This document shows, piece after piece, positions 41,132-50,948 of a stretch of DNA of 64,000 nt (position 1 is its first letter; each line of letters starts with the position of its first letter). A program made the translations under genes and the position numbers. A model generated the notes under the pieces. That model was not told the DNA's origin and did not search any database. It saw only the letters and a list, made by a program, of their open reading frames with translations. Origin of the DNA: Coprococcus sp. OM04-5BH (GTDB taxonomy: Bacteria > Bacillota > Clostridia > Lachnospirales > Lachnospiraceae); contig NZ_QULM01000001.1 in assembly GCF_003482105.1 (NCBI RefSeq), forward strand, positions 1,116,001 to 1,180,000, written 5' to 3'.

Positions 41132-41993
41132 CAATAACAGATCCAGAAAGATAAAGGATTATTTCATGTATGCCCTGATATACATTTGTGCGGGATTTTC
41201 GGTTATCCTGCTGGTGGGTATCATATTGTATGTATTTGCCAAGGGAATAAAGACCGTTGACTGGTCCTTCCTTACATCAGTAACCAGCGTTCTTAAGGGA
41301 ACAAAGGGAATAGCGGGAAATATAGTAAATACCCTTATCATAATATTGATAACCATGGTGATAGCTACTCCTATAGGAATCGGTTCCGCCATATATCTTA
41401 ACGAGTATGCAAAGCCAGGAAAGTTAGTAAGCATAATCGAGTATGCCACAGAGACCCTGGCAGGTATACCATCAATCATATTCGGTCTCTTTGGCATGAT
41501 GTTTTTTGTAGAGAAGTTAAAGCTCGGATATTCTCTTTTAGCAGGCTCATTTACTCTTATACTTATGATACTGCCGCTTATTACAAGAAATACCCAGGAG
41601 GCATTAAAGACTGTGCCTGCAAGCTACAGAAGCGGAGCCATAGGACTTGGATCCGGCAAGTGGCACATGATACGTACCATACTGATACCTAGTGCAATGC
41701 CCGGCATTATTACCGGTGTGATCCTTGCCATAGGAAGGATCGTCGGAGAGTCCGCAGCGTTGCTGCTTACAGCAGGAAGTGCCAAGCTTCTTCCGCAGAC
41801 TTTTGAACAGCTTTTAAAAAAACCTACACAGTCAGGTGGTACACTTACAATACAGATGTATCTCTCGGCTACCAGTGAGGGAGACTTTGATACAGCATTC
41901 GGAATTGCTGTGGTGCTTCTGGTGATAGTATTACTTATAAATATAGGTACTAAGGCACTTACAAGACATTTTGATGTCAGCAGAAAGGATTAA
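41124..41993 (+). CDS. pstA: Phosphate ABC transporter permease PstA
   Basis: The 289-residue permease has six membrane segments and the permease loop [20 protein letters not shown]. It starts with ATG 41124 inside the end of pstC, showing translational coupling, and pstB follows 4 bases after its stop. The segment [20 protein letters not shown] is characteristic of PstA. Confidence 0.93.
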   Translation: MNNNNRSRKIKDYFMYALIYICAGFSVILLVGIILYVFAKGIKTVDWSFLTSVTSVLKGTKGIAGNIVNTLIIILITMVIATPIGIGSAIYLNEYAKPGKLVSIIEYATETLAGIPSIIFGLFGMMFFVEKLKLGYSLLAGSFTLILMILPLITRNTQEALKTVPASYRSGAIGLGSGKWHMIRTILIPSAMPGIITGVILAIGRIVGESAALLLTAGSAKLLPQTFEQLLKKPTQSGGTLTIQMYLSATSEGDFDTAFGIAVVLLVIVLLINIGTKALTRHFDVSRKD

Positions 41994-41997
41994 TTTT

Positions 41998-42756
41998 ATG
42001 AATAAGACAAAGATACTTGTGGAGGATCTTCATCTGTATTACGGCGAAAACCATGCGTTAAAGGGCGTAAATATGGATATAAAGGAAAATGCCATCACAG
42101 CGTTTATCGGACCTTCAGGATGTGGTAAATCCACCTTCTTAAAGACCTTAAACAGAATGAACGATCTTGTGGATAATGTAAGAATCACAGGAACTGTAAA
42201 GCTTGATGGCGAAGATATATATGGAAAAAATATTGATACCACTATTTTAAGGAAAAAGGTAGGCATGGTATTCCAGCAGCCGAACCCATTCCCAATGAGT
42301 ATATATGACAATATAGCTTATGGTCCCCGTGTCCACGGAATTAAGGATAAGAAGAGCCTTGATAGGATTGTGGAGGATAGCTTACGAGGTGCTGCTATCT
42401 GGGATGAAGTTAAGGACAGACTGAAGAAATCAGCGTTGGGCTTGTCAGGAGGCCAGCAACAGAGGATTTGCATTGCAAGAGCGCTTGCAGTAGAGCCGGA
42501 GGTGTTATTGATGGATGAGCCTACATCTGCCCTTGACCCTATTTCTACCACAAAGATTGAGGATCTTATGGAAGAGCTTAAGAAGAAATATACTGTTGTG
42601 GTGGTTACCCATAACATGCAGCAGGCTGCAAGAGTGTCAGATTACACTGCATTTTTCCTTGTCGGTGAGATGGTCGAGTATGGCGAGACAAATGCCATAT
42701 TCAAGTTCCCACATGACAAGAGAACAGAAGATTATATCACCGGTAGATTCGGTTAA
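41998..42756 (+). CDS. pstB: Phosphate ABC transporter ATPase PstB
   Basis: The 252-residue ATPase drives phosphate import. Walker [10 protein letters not shown] is at residues 38-46. [15 protein letters not shown] is the signature and [15 protein letters not shown] is Walker B. RMNDL after Walker A is typical of PstB. ATG 41998 follows AAAGGAT. An upstream in-frame start at 41971 would overlap pstA and is not needed. Confidence 0.95.
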   Translation: MNKTKILVEDLHLYYGENHALKGVNMDIKENAITAFIGPSGCGKSTFLKTLNRMNDLVDNVRITGTVKLDGEDIYGKNIDTTILRKKVGMVFQQPNPFPMSIYDNIAYGPRVHGIKDKKSLDRIVEDSLRGAAIWDEVKDRLKKSALGLSGGQQQRICIARALAVEPEVLLMDEPTSALDPISTTKIEDLMEELKKKYTVVVVTHNMQQAARVSDYTAFFLVGEMVEYGETNAIFKFPHDKRTEDYITGRFG

Positions 42757-42808
42757 AGTGAATATGAATTTGACAGGGTATATATAAATAGTACGAGGAG
42801 GAAAATTC

Positions 42809-43456
42809 ATGCGAAATAAATTTAATGAGCAGCTTGTTGAACTTAACAACGAGATGATAAGCATGGGCATAATGATAGAAAAGTCTATTTCCAAGACAGT
42901 AGAAGCTTTGAATAATGGTGACATAGAACTTGCCGGGAAGATCATGGAAGGAGACGAGCAGGTTGACCGTGCTCAGAAGAAGATAGAGAACATATGCTTT
43001 AATCTTATAGTTGAGCAGCAGCCGGTAGCCAAAGATCTAAGGACGATCACTGCAGCACTTAAGATGGTTACCGATATGGAAAGGATTGGAGACCATGCGG
43101 CAGACATATCAGAGATAACAGTATTTCTTGCCAAGAACAATATAAAGGTAAACTTCGATCACATAGGCAAGATGGCAACTGAAACAGTTATGATGCTTAA
43201 TCACAGCATTGAGGCTTATGTTGAAAGAGATAGAGAGAAAGCAAGAAAAGTCATTGAGCATGATGATGTGGTTGATGAGCTATTTAATCAGGTAAAGAAT
43301 GATATTATCGCTCATATTCGCAGTAATCCTAATGCAGGCGAAGAGGCGGCAGATCTTCTTATGGTTGCCAAGTACTTTGAAAGAATTGGAGATCACGCTA
43401 CCAATATAGCTGAGTGGGTTATATATTCATTGCAGACAGTAGATGAACAGCTTTGA
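42809..43456 (+). CDS. phoU: Phosphate-signalling protein PhoU
   Basis: The 215-residue all-helical protein has two copies of the PhoU repeat, each with an (M/Y)xRIGDHA core (DMERIGDHAADISE; YFERIGDHATNIAE) that binds metals. PhoU dampens PhoR signalling when phosphate is plentiful, through the Pst complex. GAGGAGG lies ahead of the ATG. It is the last classical gene of the operon, and an HD-domain gene follows after 55 bases. Confidence 0.93.
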   Translation: MRNKFNEQLVELNNEMISMGIMIEKSISKTVEALNNGDIELAGKIMEGDEQVDRAQKKIENICFNLIVEQQPVAKDLRTITAALKMVTDMERIGDHAADISEITVFLAKNNIKVNFDHIGKMATETVMMLNHSIEAYVERDREKARKVIEHDDVVDELFNQVKNDIIAHIRSNPNAGEEAADLLMVAKYFERIGDHATNIAEWVIYSLQTVDEQL

Positions 43457-43511
43457 TGAGACATACAAAAGCAGCCGGTGATAGCAGTAACGGGATTTCG
43501 GGTGATGGATA

Positions 43512-44168
43512 TTGAAATATAGCGAGATAAAGAGAAACAAAGAGATAGACGAGCTTATAATAAGGGCAGATTACAACCTTGGAGCAATTGGTTATACAGA
43601 TCATTCACAGATCCATGCGGGGCTTGTAGCTGAAAGGGCGGCATATATATTGGAGACATTCGGGTATGATAAGAAACAGACAGAGCTTGTCAGGATCGCC
43701 GGATATATGCATGATATAGGAAATGCCATAAACCGTAATCACCACGCAGAGCTTGGGGCAATTCTGGCAAATGATATATTGAAGAAAACAGATATGTCTA
43801 TAACAGACAGACTCCTTATTGTATCAGCTATAGGGCATCATGACGAATCTACAGGTGGAGCAACGGATGTGATTTCTGCTGCACTTATAATAGCGGACAA
43901 GACTGACGTAAGGCGAGACCGTGTAAGGGAGAAGCCTAAGGCGAGCTTCGATGTGCACGACAGAGTGAACTTTGCCGTGACAAACTCCAAGTTAAAGATA
44001 AACAGTGAGAAGAGAGAGATATCCCTGCGGCTTACTGTGGATGAGAAGATATGCAGCATGTATGAATACTTTGATATTTTCCTTGGGAGAATGGTTATGT
44101 GCCGTAAGGCATCAGAGATACTTGGGGCTGCGTTCAAGCTGATTGTTAATGGTAATAAGGTTTTGTAA
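43512..44168 (+). CDS. HD-domain phosphohydrolase
   Basis: The 218-residue protein has an HD-type metal site: His in TDHSQIHAGLV, the HD pair in GYMHDIGNAI, then NRNHH and SAIGHHDES. Such proteins cleave phosphate esters of nucleotides or signalling molecules; the substrate is unknown. It starts with TTG 43512 behind GGTGATGG. Being directly downstream of phoU, it may be part of the phosphate operon. The C-terminal 60 residues after FDVHDRVNFAVT are less conserved. Confidence 0.75.
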   Translation: MKYSEIKRNKEIDELIIRADYNLGAIGYTDHSQIHAGLVAERAAYILETFGYDKKQTELVRIAGYMHDIGNAINRNHHAELGAILANDILKKTDMSITDRLLIVSAIGHHDESTGGATDVISAALIIADKTDVRRDRVREKPKASFDVHDRVNFAVTNSKLKINSEKREISLRLTVDEKICSMYEYFDIFLGRMVMCRKASEILGAAFKLIVNGNKVL

Positions 44169-44246
44169 AAAATATATATTGACAAAATATTTGATCTAAA
44201 GATTTTTCTCACAAATTAAAAAATAAATAAATTCAATGTAAAATTA

Positions 44247-44313
44247 TTTACACAGATTTTACACAAAGACATCCATACTTTTTACTTCACATCATTATCA
44301 TGGGTCATGATAA
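44247..44313 (+). promoter_or_regulatory. Second Pho box and inverted repeat upstream of the Na+/Pi symporter
   Basis: TTTACA at 44247 and TTTACA at 44258 are 11 bp apart, and TTTTAC follows at 44280, two further 11-bp steps on. Just after, TTATCATG-GGT-CATGATAA (44295-44313) is a perfect 8-bp-arm inverted repeat. Confidence 0.55.
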
Positions 44314-44351
44314 ATGAGAAAGAAAATTCTATTTTATAGGAGAAGAAAGGT

Positions 44352-46148
44352 ATGGATATTTTTAGTGTGTTGAATTTATTAGGAGGCCTGGCACTGTTCC
44401 TTTACGGAATGAGTACACTGGGAGACGGATTGTCCAAGATGGCAGGCGGTAAGATGGAGAGTATACTCCAGAGACTTACATCAAAGAGACTGGCAGCGGT
44501 GCTGTTAGGTGCAGGTGTTACCGGTGTTATACAGTCCTCATCAGCCACAACGGTTATGGTTGTAGGATTTGTTAATTCAGGTATCATGAACCTGAGACAG
44601 GCGGTAGGTATAATCATGGGTGCTAACATTGGTACAACAATTACCTCATGGATCCTTTCCCTGACAGGAATACAGGGAGACGCCATATGGCTTAAGCTTC
44701 TTAAACCTTCATCCTTTTCGCCGGTTATAGCCATTGTAGCCATCATACTTATCATGGTAACAAAGGAGGGCTCCAGAAAGAAGGATGTTGGAACAATCCT
44801 TATCGGATTTGCTGTACTGATGTTCGGAATGGAGATGATGAGCGGCTCTGTTTCAGGATTGTCTGACAACGCAGCCTTCACAAGCTTTCTTACAGCATTC
44901 TCAAATCCTGTACTTGGAATGGCAGCAGGTGCCATCCTTACAGCCATAATACAGAGTTCATCAGCATCGGTTGGTATACTTCAGGCGTTATGTATTACAG
45001 GAACCGTACCTTATGCGGTGGCACTTCCTATAATTATGGGACAGAATATAGGAACCTGTGTTACTTCAATAATATCCTCCATAGGTGCCACAAAGAATGC
45101 CAAGAGAGCAGCTATGATACATCTTTATTTCAACCTTATAGGAACGATCATATTTATGACAGTGTTCTATAGCATTAATGCATTTGTACATTTTGCTTTC
45201 CTCGGAGCAGCGGCAAATGCAGCAGGAATCGCAGTAATACATAGTTTGTTCAATATAGGTGCAACTATTGTATTCTACCCTTTTGCTGACAAATTAGTAA
45301 GACTTGCAGAGCTTACGATCCCTGATGGCAAGCACAAGGATGAGGTTAAGGAGACTGAGATACCTGTAGTTACAATAGATGAAAGATTTCTTGAGCGCCC
45401 GGCATTTGCAATGGAATTATGCAGACAGAAGGTACGCGACATGGCAGAGGTTACAAAGGAAGGTATCACCGTTGCCCTTGAAGTGTTGAACGAATATGAT
45501 ACGGAAAAGGTGAAGCGGGTAATTAATATAGAGAGCCTGGTAGACAACTACGAGGACGTGCTTGGTTCGTATCTTGTTAAGCTGTCCAGCAAGAATATTT
45601 CCACCAGAGACAGCCAGAGCCTGTCCATCATACTCCATAGTATAAGCGACCTGGAAAGGATATCGGATCATGCACTGGATATCGTGAAATCCGCAGAAGA
45701 GATACATACCAAGGGACTGTCATTTTCAAAGAATGCCAAGGACGAGGTAGATGTACTGAGCCGGGCTGTGGGAGATATATGTGCCCTTACCACTGAGTGC
45801 TTCTGTAAGGAGGATGTGGAGCTGGCAACCCATGTTGAACCTCTTGAGGAAACCATTGACAGCCTGTTAAAGCGTATTAAGAAACGTCATATCAAGCGTC
45901 TCCAGAAGGGCAAATGTACCATTGAGATGGGCTTTATCTTAGAGGATGTGCTGACAGGACTTGAGAGAGTATCAGATCATTGCTCAAACATAGCAGTTGA
46001 GATGATAACCATATATGATAATGCCTATAATACCCATGAGTACTTTAAGAATTTCTCTGACAGCGAGAGGAAGGCATTTGATGAGGAGTATCAGGAACTT
46101 ATAAATAAGTATCAATTTAAGAAGAATGATGGTAATATTATGGCATAG
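44352..46148 (+). CDS. Na+/phosphate cotransporter (NptA-type) with PhoU-like tail
   Basis: The 598-residue protein combines about eight membrane segments with the two QSSSA motifs of the NaPi-II family (GVIQSSSATTVM; AIIQSSSASVG) and a C-terminal PhoU-like domain (from about residue 345, with SISDLERISDHALDIVK and GLERVSDHCSNIA). It imports phosphate with Na+. The tail may tie transport to phosphate status. A Pho box upstream fits this. It starts at ATG 44352 after AGGAGAAG and is followed closely by the response regulator gene. Confidence 0.9.
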   Translation: MDIFSVLNLLGGLALFLYGMSTLGDGLSKMAGGKMESILQRLTSKRLAAVLLGAGVTGVIQSSSATTVMVVGFVNSGIMNLRQAVGIIMGANIGTTITSWILSLTGIQGDAIWLKLLKPSSFSPVIAIVAIILIMVTKEGSRKKDVGTILIGFAVLMFGMEMMSGSVSGLSDNAAFTSFLTAFSNPVLGMAAGAILTAIIQSSSASVGILQALCITGTVPYAVALPIIMGQNIGTCVTSIISSIGATKNAKRAAMIHLYFNLIGTIIFMTVFYSINAFVHFAFLGAAANAAGIAVIHSLFNIGATIVFYPFADKLVRLAELTIPDGKHKDEVKETEIPVVTIDERFLERPAFAMELCRQKVRDMAEVTKEGITVALEVLNEYDTEKVKRVINIESLVDNYEDVLGSYLVKLSSKNISTRDSQSLSIILHSISDLERISDHALDIVKSAEEIHTKGLSFSKNAKDEVDVLSRAVGDICALTTECFCKEDVELATHVEPLEETIDSLLKRIKKRHIKRLQKGKCTIEMGFILEDVLTGLERVSDHCSNIAVEMITIYDNAYNTHEYFKNFSDSERKAFDEEYQELINKYQFKKNDGNIMA

Positions 46149-46198
46149 CAGGTTCAAGCAATGAAAGCCATATTTGAAACTTAAAAAAGGAGGAAGCT

Positions 46199-46867
46199 AT
46201 GGCACTTATATATATTGTAGAAGATGATGAAAGTATCAGGGAAATAGAGGAATTTGCCCTTAAGAATGCAGGACATAAGGTTCTGGGATTCCCTGATGCC
46301 AGGAGCTTCTTTAAGAAGCTTGATGATATAGTACCGGATCTCTGCCTTTTAGATATAATGCTTCCTGATGAAAGCGGAAATGAGATAGTAAGGAAGCTTA
46401 GAAAGAACGGGGATACCAAGAGGATACCGGTCATCATGGTTACAGCCAAGACCACGGAGCTTGATCTGGTAAAGGGTATAGAGGATGGAGCGGATGATTA
46501 CATCAAGAAGCCGTTCTCGGTTATGGAGCTTATATCAAGAGTTAAAGCGCTGCTTAGAAGAACCGAGCCGGAGGAGGTTAAGGTTCTTACCTTAGATGAA
46601 CTGGTACTTAACAATAATAAGCACGAGGTTACCATTGCAGATAATACTGTGGAGCTTACCTTTAAGGAATATGAGCTGCTCCAGTATCTTCTTATAAATA
46701 AAGGAATCGTTCTTGCCCGTGATACCATAATGGATCATATCTGGGGGATGGCATATGAGGGTGAGTCAAGAACTCTGGATATGCATATTAAGACCCTTAG
46801 GCAGAAGCTTGGTGATTACGGCAGCAGGATAAGGACCATAAGAAATGTTGGATACGTTATAGAGTGA
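46199..46867 (+). CDS. phoP: OmpR-family response regulator, PhoP-like
   Basis: The 222-residue regulator has a receiver domain with acidic pocket (VEDDES), phospho-acceptor Asp52 (CLLDIMLPD), and Thr82/Lys104. A winged-helix DNA-binding domain follows (FKEYELLQYLLINKG; GESRTLDMHIKTLRQKLG). AAAAAAGGAGG precedes the start. Adjacent to Pi transport genes with Pho boxes it is the likely phosphate-response regulator, though this is inferred by context. Confidence 0.88.
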   Translation: MALIYIVEDDESIREIEEFALKNAGHKVLGFPDARSFFKKLDDIVPDLCLLDIMLPDESGNEIVRKLRKNGDTKRIPVIMVTAKTTELDLVKGIEDGADDYIKKPFSVMELISRVKALLRRTEPEEVKVLTLDELVLNNNKHEVTIADNTVELTFKEYELLQYLLINKGIVLARDTIMDHIWGMAYEGESRTLDMHIKTLRQKLGDYGSRIRTIRNVGYVIE

Positions 46868-46939
46868 TATGTTACCTGGTGATTTTATTCCATGAATACC
46901 ATGGAACTAAGTATGTGATTAGGCAGGGTAAGGGACAGG

Positions 46940-48262
46940 ATGAAGAAAAAGATAAATCTAAGGCTGGTGGTCATCGCCATACTTGCGATACTTACCACCA
47001 TGATAGGAATTACAGTTGTATATTATGGTCTGTTCAAGAAGCAGATAAGGCATGATCTGTCTGTCAGTGCCAAGCTGCTTAAGGATACGAAGTATTTTGA
47101 GTCAGTAAATATAGACACGGATGATATAGATCTGTCAACAGATATAAATGAACTCCGTGTTACCTGGGTGGCGGCAGATGGAACAGTATTGTATGACAAT
47201 GACGCAGGAGCGGAGAATCTCGGTAATCACGGTGACAGACCGGAGATAAAGGAAGCCTTTGAGACAGGAATTGGGGAGACAGTGAGACAGTCTGATACCA
47301 TGAAGAAGAATACCTTCTACTATGCTACGCTTCTTGATAACGGAACGGTACTCAGGGTGGCAACCGACGCTGAGAGCATGTGGGCTGTGTCCACTACAAC
47401 AGTTCCACTTATATTGATCATCATACTGGTCATAATTGCCATCTGTATTGCTTTGTCACATATGCTTACAAAACAGCTTATCAGTCCTATTGAGGAGATG
47501 GCGGAGAATATAGAGGATGTAAGCACAGGAACGCCATATAAGGAGCTTAAGCCATTTGTGGATACCATAAGAAAGCAGCACGCGGATATCCTGTCGGCGG
47601 CTAAGGCGAGACAGGATTTCACAGCAAATGTATCCCATGAGCTAAAGACTCCCCTTACTGCCATATCAGGCTACGCAGAGCTGCTTGAAAACGGCATGGT
47701 AGGAAAGGAACAGGAGAAGCATTTCTATCAGGAGATCAGAAAGAATTCCGACAGGCTTCTGGCCCTTATAAGTGATATCATAAGGCTGTCGGAGCTTGAC
47801 AGAAGCGAGAAACAGCCGAAGTACGAGAGCATAGATCTCTATGATGTGGCGGAGGAGTGCATGGACAACCTGTCGGTGAGTGCAGAGCGGAGAAAGGTGA
47901 ACATCAAGCTTACCGGTGAGCATTGTAACATCCACGGTAACAGTGACATGATCAGGGAGCTTATAGAGAACCTTGCCCAGAACGCCATCAGATATAACAA
48001 CCCCGGTGGTCATGTGACCATAATGGTCTTAAACAGAGAACGGCCTACTCTGCTTGTGAAGGATGACGGAATAGGAATACCGGTATCCGAGCAGGACAGA
48101 GTATTTGAAAGATTTTACAGAGTTGACAAGAGCAGATCAAAGGCAACAGGAGGCACGGGCCTTGGACTTGCCATTGTAAAGCATATTGTGGAGCTCCACG
48201 ACGCCCAGATCTCCCTGGACAGTGCAGTAGGAGTGGGGACCACAATGAAGGTGGAATTTTAG
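46940..48262 (+). CDS. phoR: Sensor histidine kinase, PhoR-like
   Basis: The 440-residue kinase has two membrane segments (about residues 8-31 and 155-176) enclosing an extracytoplasmic domain. A HAMP-like linker is followed by a HisKA domain with phospho-acceptor His233 (NVSHELKTPLTAISG) and a HATPase domain (ENLAQNAIRYNNPGG; GTGLGLAIV). It pairs with the regulator upstream, 72 bases away. That gap contains the inverted repeat TTCCATG/CATGGAA. A strong terminator follows. Confidence 0.9.
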   Translation: MKKKINLRLVVIAILAILTTMIGITVVYYGLFKKQIRHDLSVSAKLLKDTKYFESVNIDTDDIDLSTDINELRVTWVAADGTVLYDNDAGAENLGNHGDRPEIKEAFETGIGETVRQSDTMKKNTFYYATLLDNGTVLRVATDAESMWAVSTTTVPLILIIILVIIAICIALSHMLTKQLISPIEEMAENIEDVSTGTPYKELKPFVDTIRKQHADILSAAKARQDFTANVSHELKTPLTAISGYAELLENGMVGKEQEKHFYQEIRKNSDRLLALISDIIRLSELDRSEKQPKYESIDLYDVAEECMDNLSVSAERRKVNIKLTGEHCNIHGNSDMIRELIENLAQNAIRYNNPGGHVTIMVLNRERPTLLVKDDGIGIPVSEQDRVFERFYRVDKSRSKATGGTGLGLAIVKHIVELHDAQISLDSAVGVGTTMKVEF

Positions 48263-48263
48263 A

Positions 48264-48303
48264 AAAACCTGTGGCTGCCTTATGGCAGCCGCAGGTTTTC
48301 TTG
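48264..48303 (+). terminator. Strong terminator after the sensor kinase gene
   Basis: AAAACCTG-T-GGCTGCC pairs with GGCAGCC-G-CAGGTTTT around TTAT, followed by CTT. It closes the phosphate block. Confidence 0.9.
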
Positions 48304-48399
48304 CGTTGTTATATTAAGAATAAAGTGGACTGACTGTCCTATAACTGTCAGGTTGGTTCTTTTTTATAATAATTTTAGATATAAATGTATACAGGAAAC

Positions 48400-48427
48400 T
48401 TGTTAATCTGCTATATTTGGGTATAAT
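48400..48427 (+). promoter_or_regulatory. Promoter of the SufC/SufB pair
   Basis: TTGTTA at 48400-48405 and a perfect TATAAT at 48422-48427 have a 16-bp spacer, about 48 bases before the start codon. The spacer between 48304 and 48399 holds no clear element apart from a T-rich stretch. Confidence 0.55.
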
Positions 48428-48475
48428 ATACTAGTCAGATAATTCGATAAATAACAGATAGGGAGAGACTTTTAA

Positions 48476-49216
48476 ATGCTTGAACTAAGAAACGTGTCAT
48501 TCAATGTGGATGACGATAAGGGACAGAAGGAGATAATCAGGGACCTGAGTCTTAAGATAGACGATGGTAAGTTTGTTGTGGTGACAGGACCAAACGGAGG
48601 CGGCAAATCTACACTTGCCAAGATCATTGCAGGAATAGAGACGCCTACATCGGGACAGATATTGTTTAATGGCAAGGACATAACCCATATGTCCATCACT
48701 GACAGAGCAAATGCGGGAATAAGCTACGCATTCCAGCAGCCTGTTCGTTTTAAGGGAATAAGGGTAATAGACCTTTTAAGGATTGCAGCCAAGACCAGAC
48801 TTTCGGTGGCTGAGGCTTGCAAGTACCTTTCAGAGGTGGGACTTTGTGCCAGGGATTATATTGAGCGTGAGGTCAATGCCAGCCTTTCGGGCGGTGAGCT
48901 TAAGAGGATAGAGATTGCAACAGTCCTTGCAAGAGGTACACAGTTATCACTTTTTGATGAGCCGGAGGCAGGAATAGATCTGTGGAGCTTCAAAAATCTC
49001 ATAAGTGTATTTGAACATATGAGAGAGACCATAAATGGCTCTATAATCATCATCTCCCATCAGGAGAGGATCCTTGATATTGCAGATGAGATCGTGGTCC
49101 TGGCAGATGGAAAGATCGTGAAGCATGGCACAAAGGATGAGATACTTCCGACGATCCTCGGAACATCGGCAGCAACGGTCAGCTGCTCAGTATTTGACAA
49201 GGGAGGTAATCGGTAA
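48476..49216 (+). CDS. sufC: SufC-type Fe-S assembly ATPase
   Basis: The 246-residue ABC ATPase has Walker A GPNGGGKST (residues 38-46), LSGGELKRIEIA as signature and LSLFDEPEAGID as Walker B. It drives Fe-S cluster assembly with its SufB/D-type partner. The next gene starts on its last base (TAATG), so the two proteins are made together. No sufD, sufS or sufU lies nearby. The two-gene layout matches the minimal SUF system reported as SmsCB in anaerobes (from memory of recent literature). Confidence 0.88.
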   Translation: MLELRNVSFNVDDDKGQKEIIRDLSLKIDDGKFVVVTGPNGGGKSTLAKIIAGIETPTSGQILFNGKDITHMSITDRANAGISYAFQQPVRFKGIRVIDLLRIAAKTRLSVAEACKYLSEVGLCARDYIEREVNASLSGGELKRIEIATVLARGTQLSLFDEPEAGIDLWSFKNLISVFEHMRETINGSIIIISHQERILDIADEIVVLADGKIVKHGTKDEILPTILGTSAATVSCSVFDKGGNR

Positions 49217-50136
49217 TGATAGACGAAATTCAGAAGAGAATTCTTGAAGAAGTAGCAGACCTCCATGAGGTTCCCATAGGAGCTTACAACATCCGTGCCA
49301 ACAGTAAGATGGCAGCAAGAAATACAACAGCAAATATTGACATTGTTTCAAAGGAAGACGGTTCAGGTATAGATGTAAAGATCAAGCCGGGAACAAAGAA
49401 TGAAAGTGTCCATATCCCTGTTGTTATAAGCAAGACAGGAATAAAGGAAGTGGTATACAATGATTTCTTCATCGGGGAAGATTCAGATGTGGTCATTGTT
49501 GCAGGCTGTGGCATACACAACTGCGGCAACCAGGACTCACAGCATGATGGTGTACACCGCTTCTACGTAGGAAAGAATGCCCACGTCAAGTATGTTGAGA
49601 AGCATTACGGCGAGGGTGACGGTACGGGAAAGAGGATACTTAATCCGGGAACCGAGGTTTACATGGAAGAGGGATCATCCATGGAGATGGAGATGGTTCA
49701 GATAAAAGGGGTTGACTCAACGGTAAGGGATACCAAGGCAGAGCTTGCAGCCGGGGCGTCACTGGTGGTAAGAGAGCGTCTTATGACTCACGGTGACCAG
49801 TCGGCAGTCAGTATATACAAGGTACAATTAAATGGCGAGGGCTCCAGTGCAGACGTGGTTTCACGTTCGGTTGCAAGGGATAATTCATATCAGAAGTTTG
49901 ATGCCAAGATAGATGGAAATGCGGCCTGCTCAGGTCACTCGGAATGTGACGCTATCATTATGGACAATGCAAAGATACTGGCTGTTCCACAGCTCCAGGC
50001 AAATAATATCGACGCAGCCCTTATACATGAGGCAGCCATAGGCAAGATCGCAGGAGAGCAGCTTACAAAGCTTATGACCCTGGGACTTACAGAAGCTGAG
50101 GCTGAGGAGCAGATCATCAACGGATTTTTGAAGTGA
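49216..50136 (+). CDS. SufB/SufD-type Fe-S scaffold protein (short form)
   Basis: The 306-residue protein is much shorter than SufB (about 480). It keeps the beta-helix core and the assembly residues: Cys244 in GHSECDAIIMD and Glu272 in IHEAAIGKIAGEQL. Their spacing of 28 is close to that of SufB Cys405/Glu434. CGIHNCGNQDSQHDG adds two extra Cys and His near the middle. With SufC it should form the whole scaffold. It represents the single B-type subunit of a minimal two-protein SUF system. Confidence 0.85.
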   Translation: MIDEIQKRILEEVADLHEVPIGAYNIRANSKMAARNTTANIDIVSKEDGSGIDVKIKPGTKNESVHIPVVISKTGIKEVVYNDFFIGEDSDVVIVAGCGIHNCGNQDSQHDGVHRFYVGKNAHVKYVEKHYGEGDGTGKRILNPGTEVYMEEGSSMEMEMVQIKGVDSTVRDTKAELAAGASLVVRERLMTHGDQSAVSIYKVQLNGEGSSADVVSRSVARDNSYQKFDAKIDGNAACSGHSECDAIIMDNAKILAVPQLQANNIDAALIHEAAIGKIAGEQLTKLMTLGLTEAEAEEQIINGFLK

Positions 50137-50232
50137 TGATCATATCTGTAATGAAATGACATTTGATAAAAAGATCAGGGAAGAGAGACGGTAACCAATA
50201 GATGATATTTGCGGAGAAAAGGAGGAATGAAC

Positions 50233-50937
50233 ATGTTTTATCATAGTTTGTTTTACGATTCCACATACATTCTTGTTATAATCGGTGCAATAATAAGTGC
50301 TATTGCGTCATGGAATGTAAACAGTACATTTAAAAAGTACAGCAAGGTAAGGAACAGCAGAAATATAACCGGTAGACAGGCGGCAGAGATGATACTCCAG
50401 AGTGCAGGTATTTACGACGTGACCATAGAGAGGATAAGCGGTAATCTTACAGACCACTATTCTCCCAACGAGAAGGTACTTAGACTCTCTGACAGCGTGT
50501 ATAATGCCACATCCGTTGCGGCTCTTGGAGTTGCAGCTCATGAGTGCGGACACGCCATCCAGCACCAGGTGGATTACGGCCCGCTTACCCTAAGGTCCAT
50601 TTCAGTTCCTGTGGCACGTTTTGGTTCATGGCTTTCATGGCCTCTTATATTACTTGGAATAATATTAGGAAGAATGCCCCTGGCAGAGTTAGGTATAATC
50701 CTGTTCATAGGTGTTGTTTTGTTCCAGCTTATCACGCTCCCTGTGGAGTTTGATGCTTCAAAGAGAGCCATAAAGATCCTTGACGGCAACGGAATATTAG
50801 GCGGTGAGGAGCTTACAGGAGCAAAGAAGGTTCTCTCAGCGGCAGCAATGACATATGTGGCTGCACTGTTCACATCGATCTTACAGCTCTTAAGACTTGT
50901 GCTTATCGTTCAGGGTAACGGCAGAAGAAGAAGCTAG
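50233..50937 (+). CDS. YugP-like zinc metallopeptidase, membrane
   Basis: The 234-residue protein has the zinc motif HECGH at residues 103-107 (AAHECGHAIQHQ) between an N-terminal membrane segment and two or three C-terminal ones. It matches the Zn_peptidase_2/YugP family. The target is unknown. AAGGAGG lies 7 bases before ATG 50233; earlier in-frame ATGs are too close or precede it. The next gene follows after 11 bases and is probably co-transcribed. Confidence 0.85.
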   Translation: MFYHSLFYDSTYILVIIGAIISAIASWNVNSTFKKYSKVRNSRNITGRQAAEMILQSAGIYDVTIERISGNLTDHYSPNEKVLRLSDSVYNATSVAALGVAAHECGHAIQHQVDYGPLTLRSISVPVARFGSWLSWPLILLGIILGRMPLAELGIILFIGVVLFQLITLPVEFDASKRAIKILDGNGILGGEELTGAKKVLSAAAMTYVAALFTSILQLLRLVLIVQGNGRRRS

Positions 50938-50948
50938 GAGGAATGGTC

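Noticed and set aside
48304..48399. Second terminator or riboswitch before the sufC promoter
   Set aside because: Only a weak CTGAC/GTCAG pairing followed by a T-run is seen; mismatches make it unconvincing.
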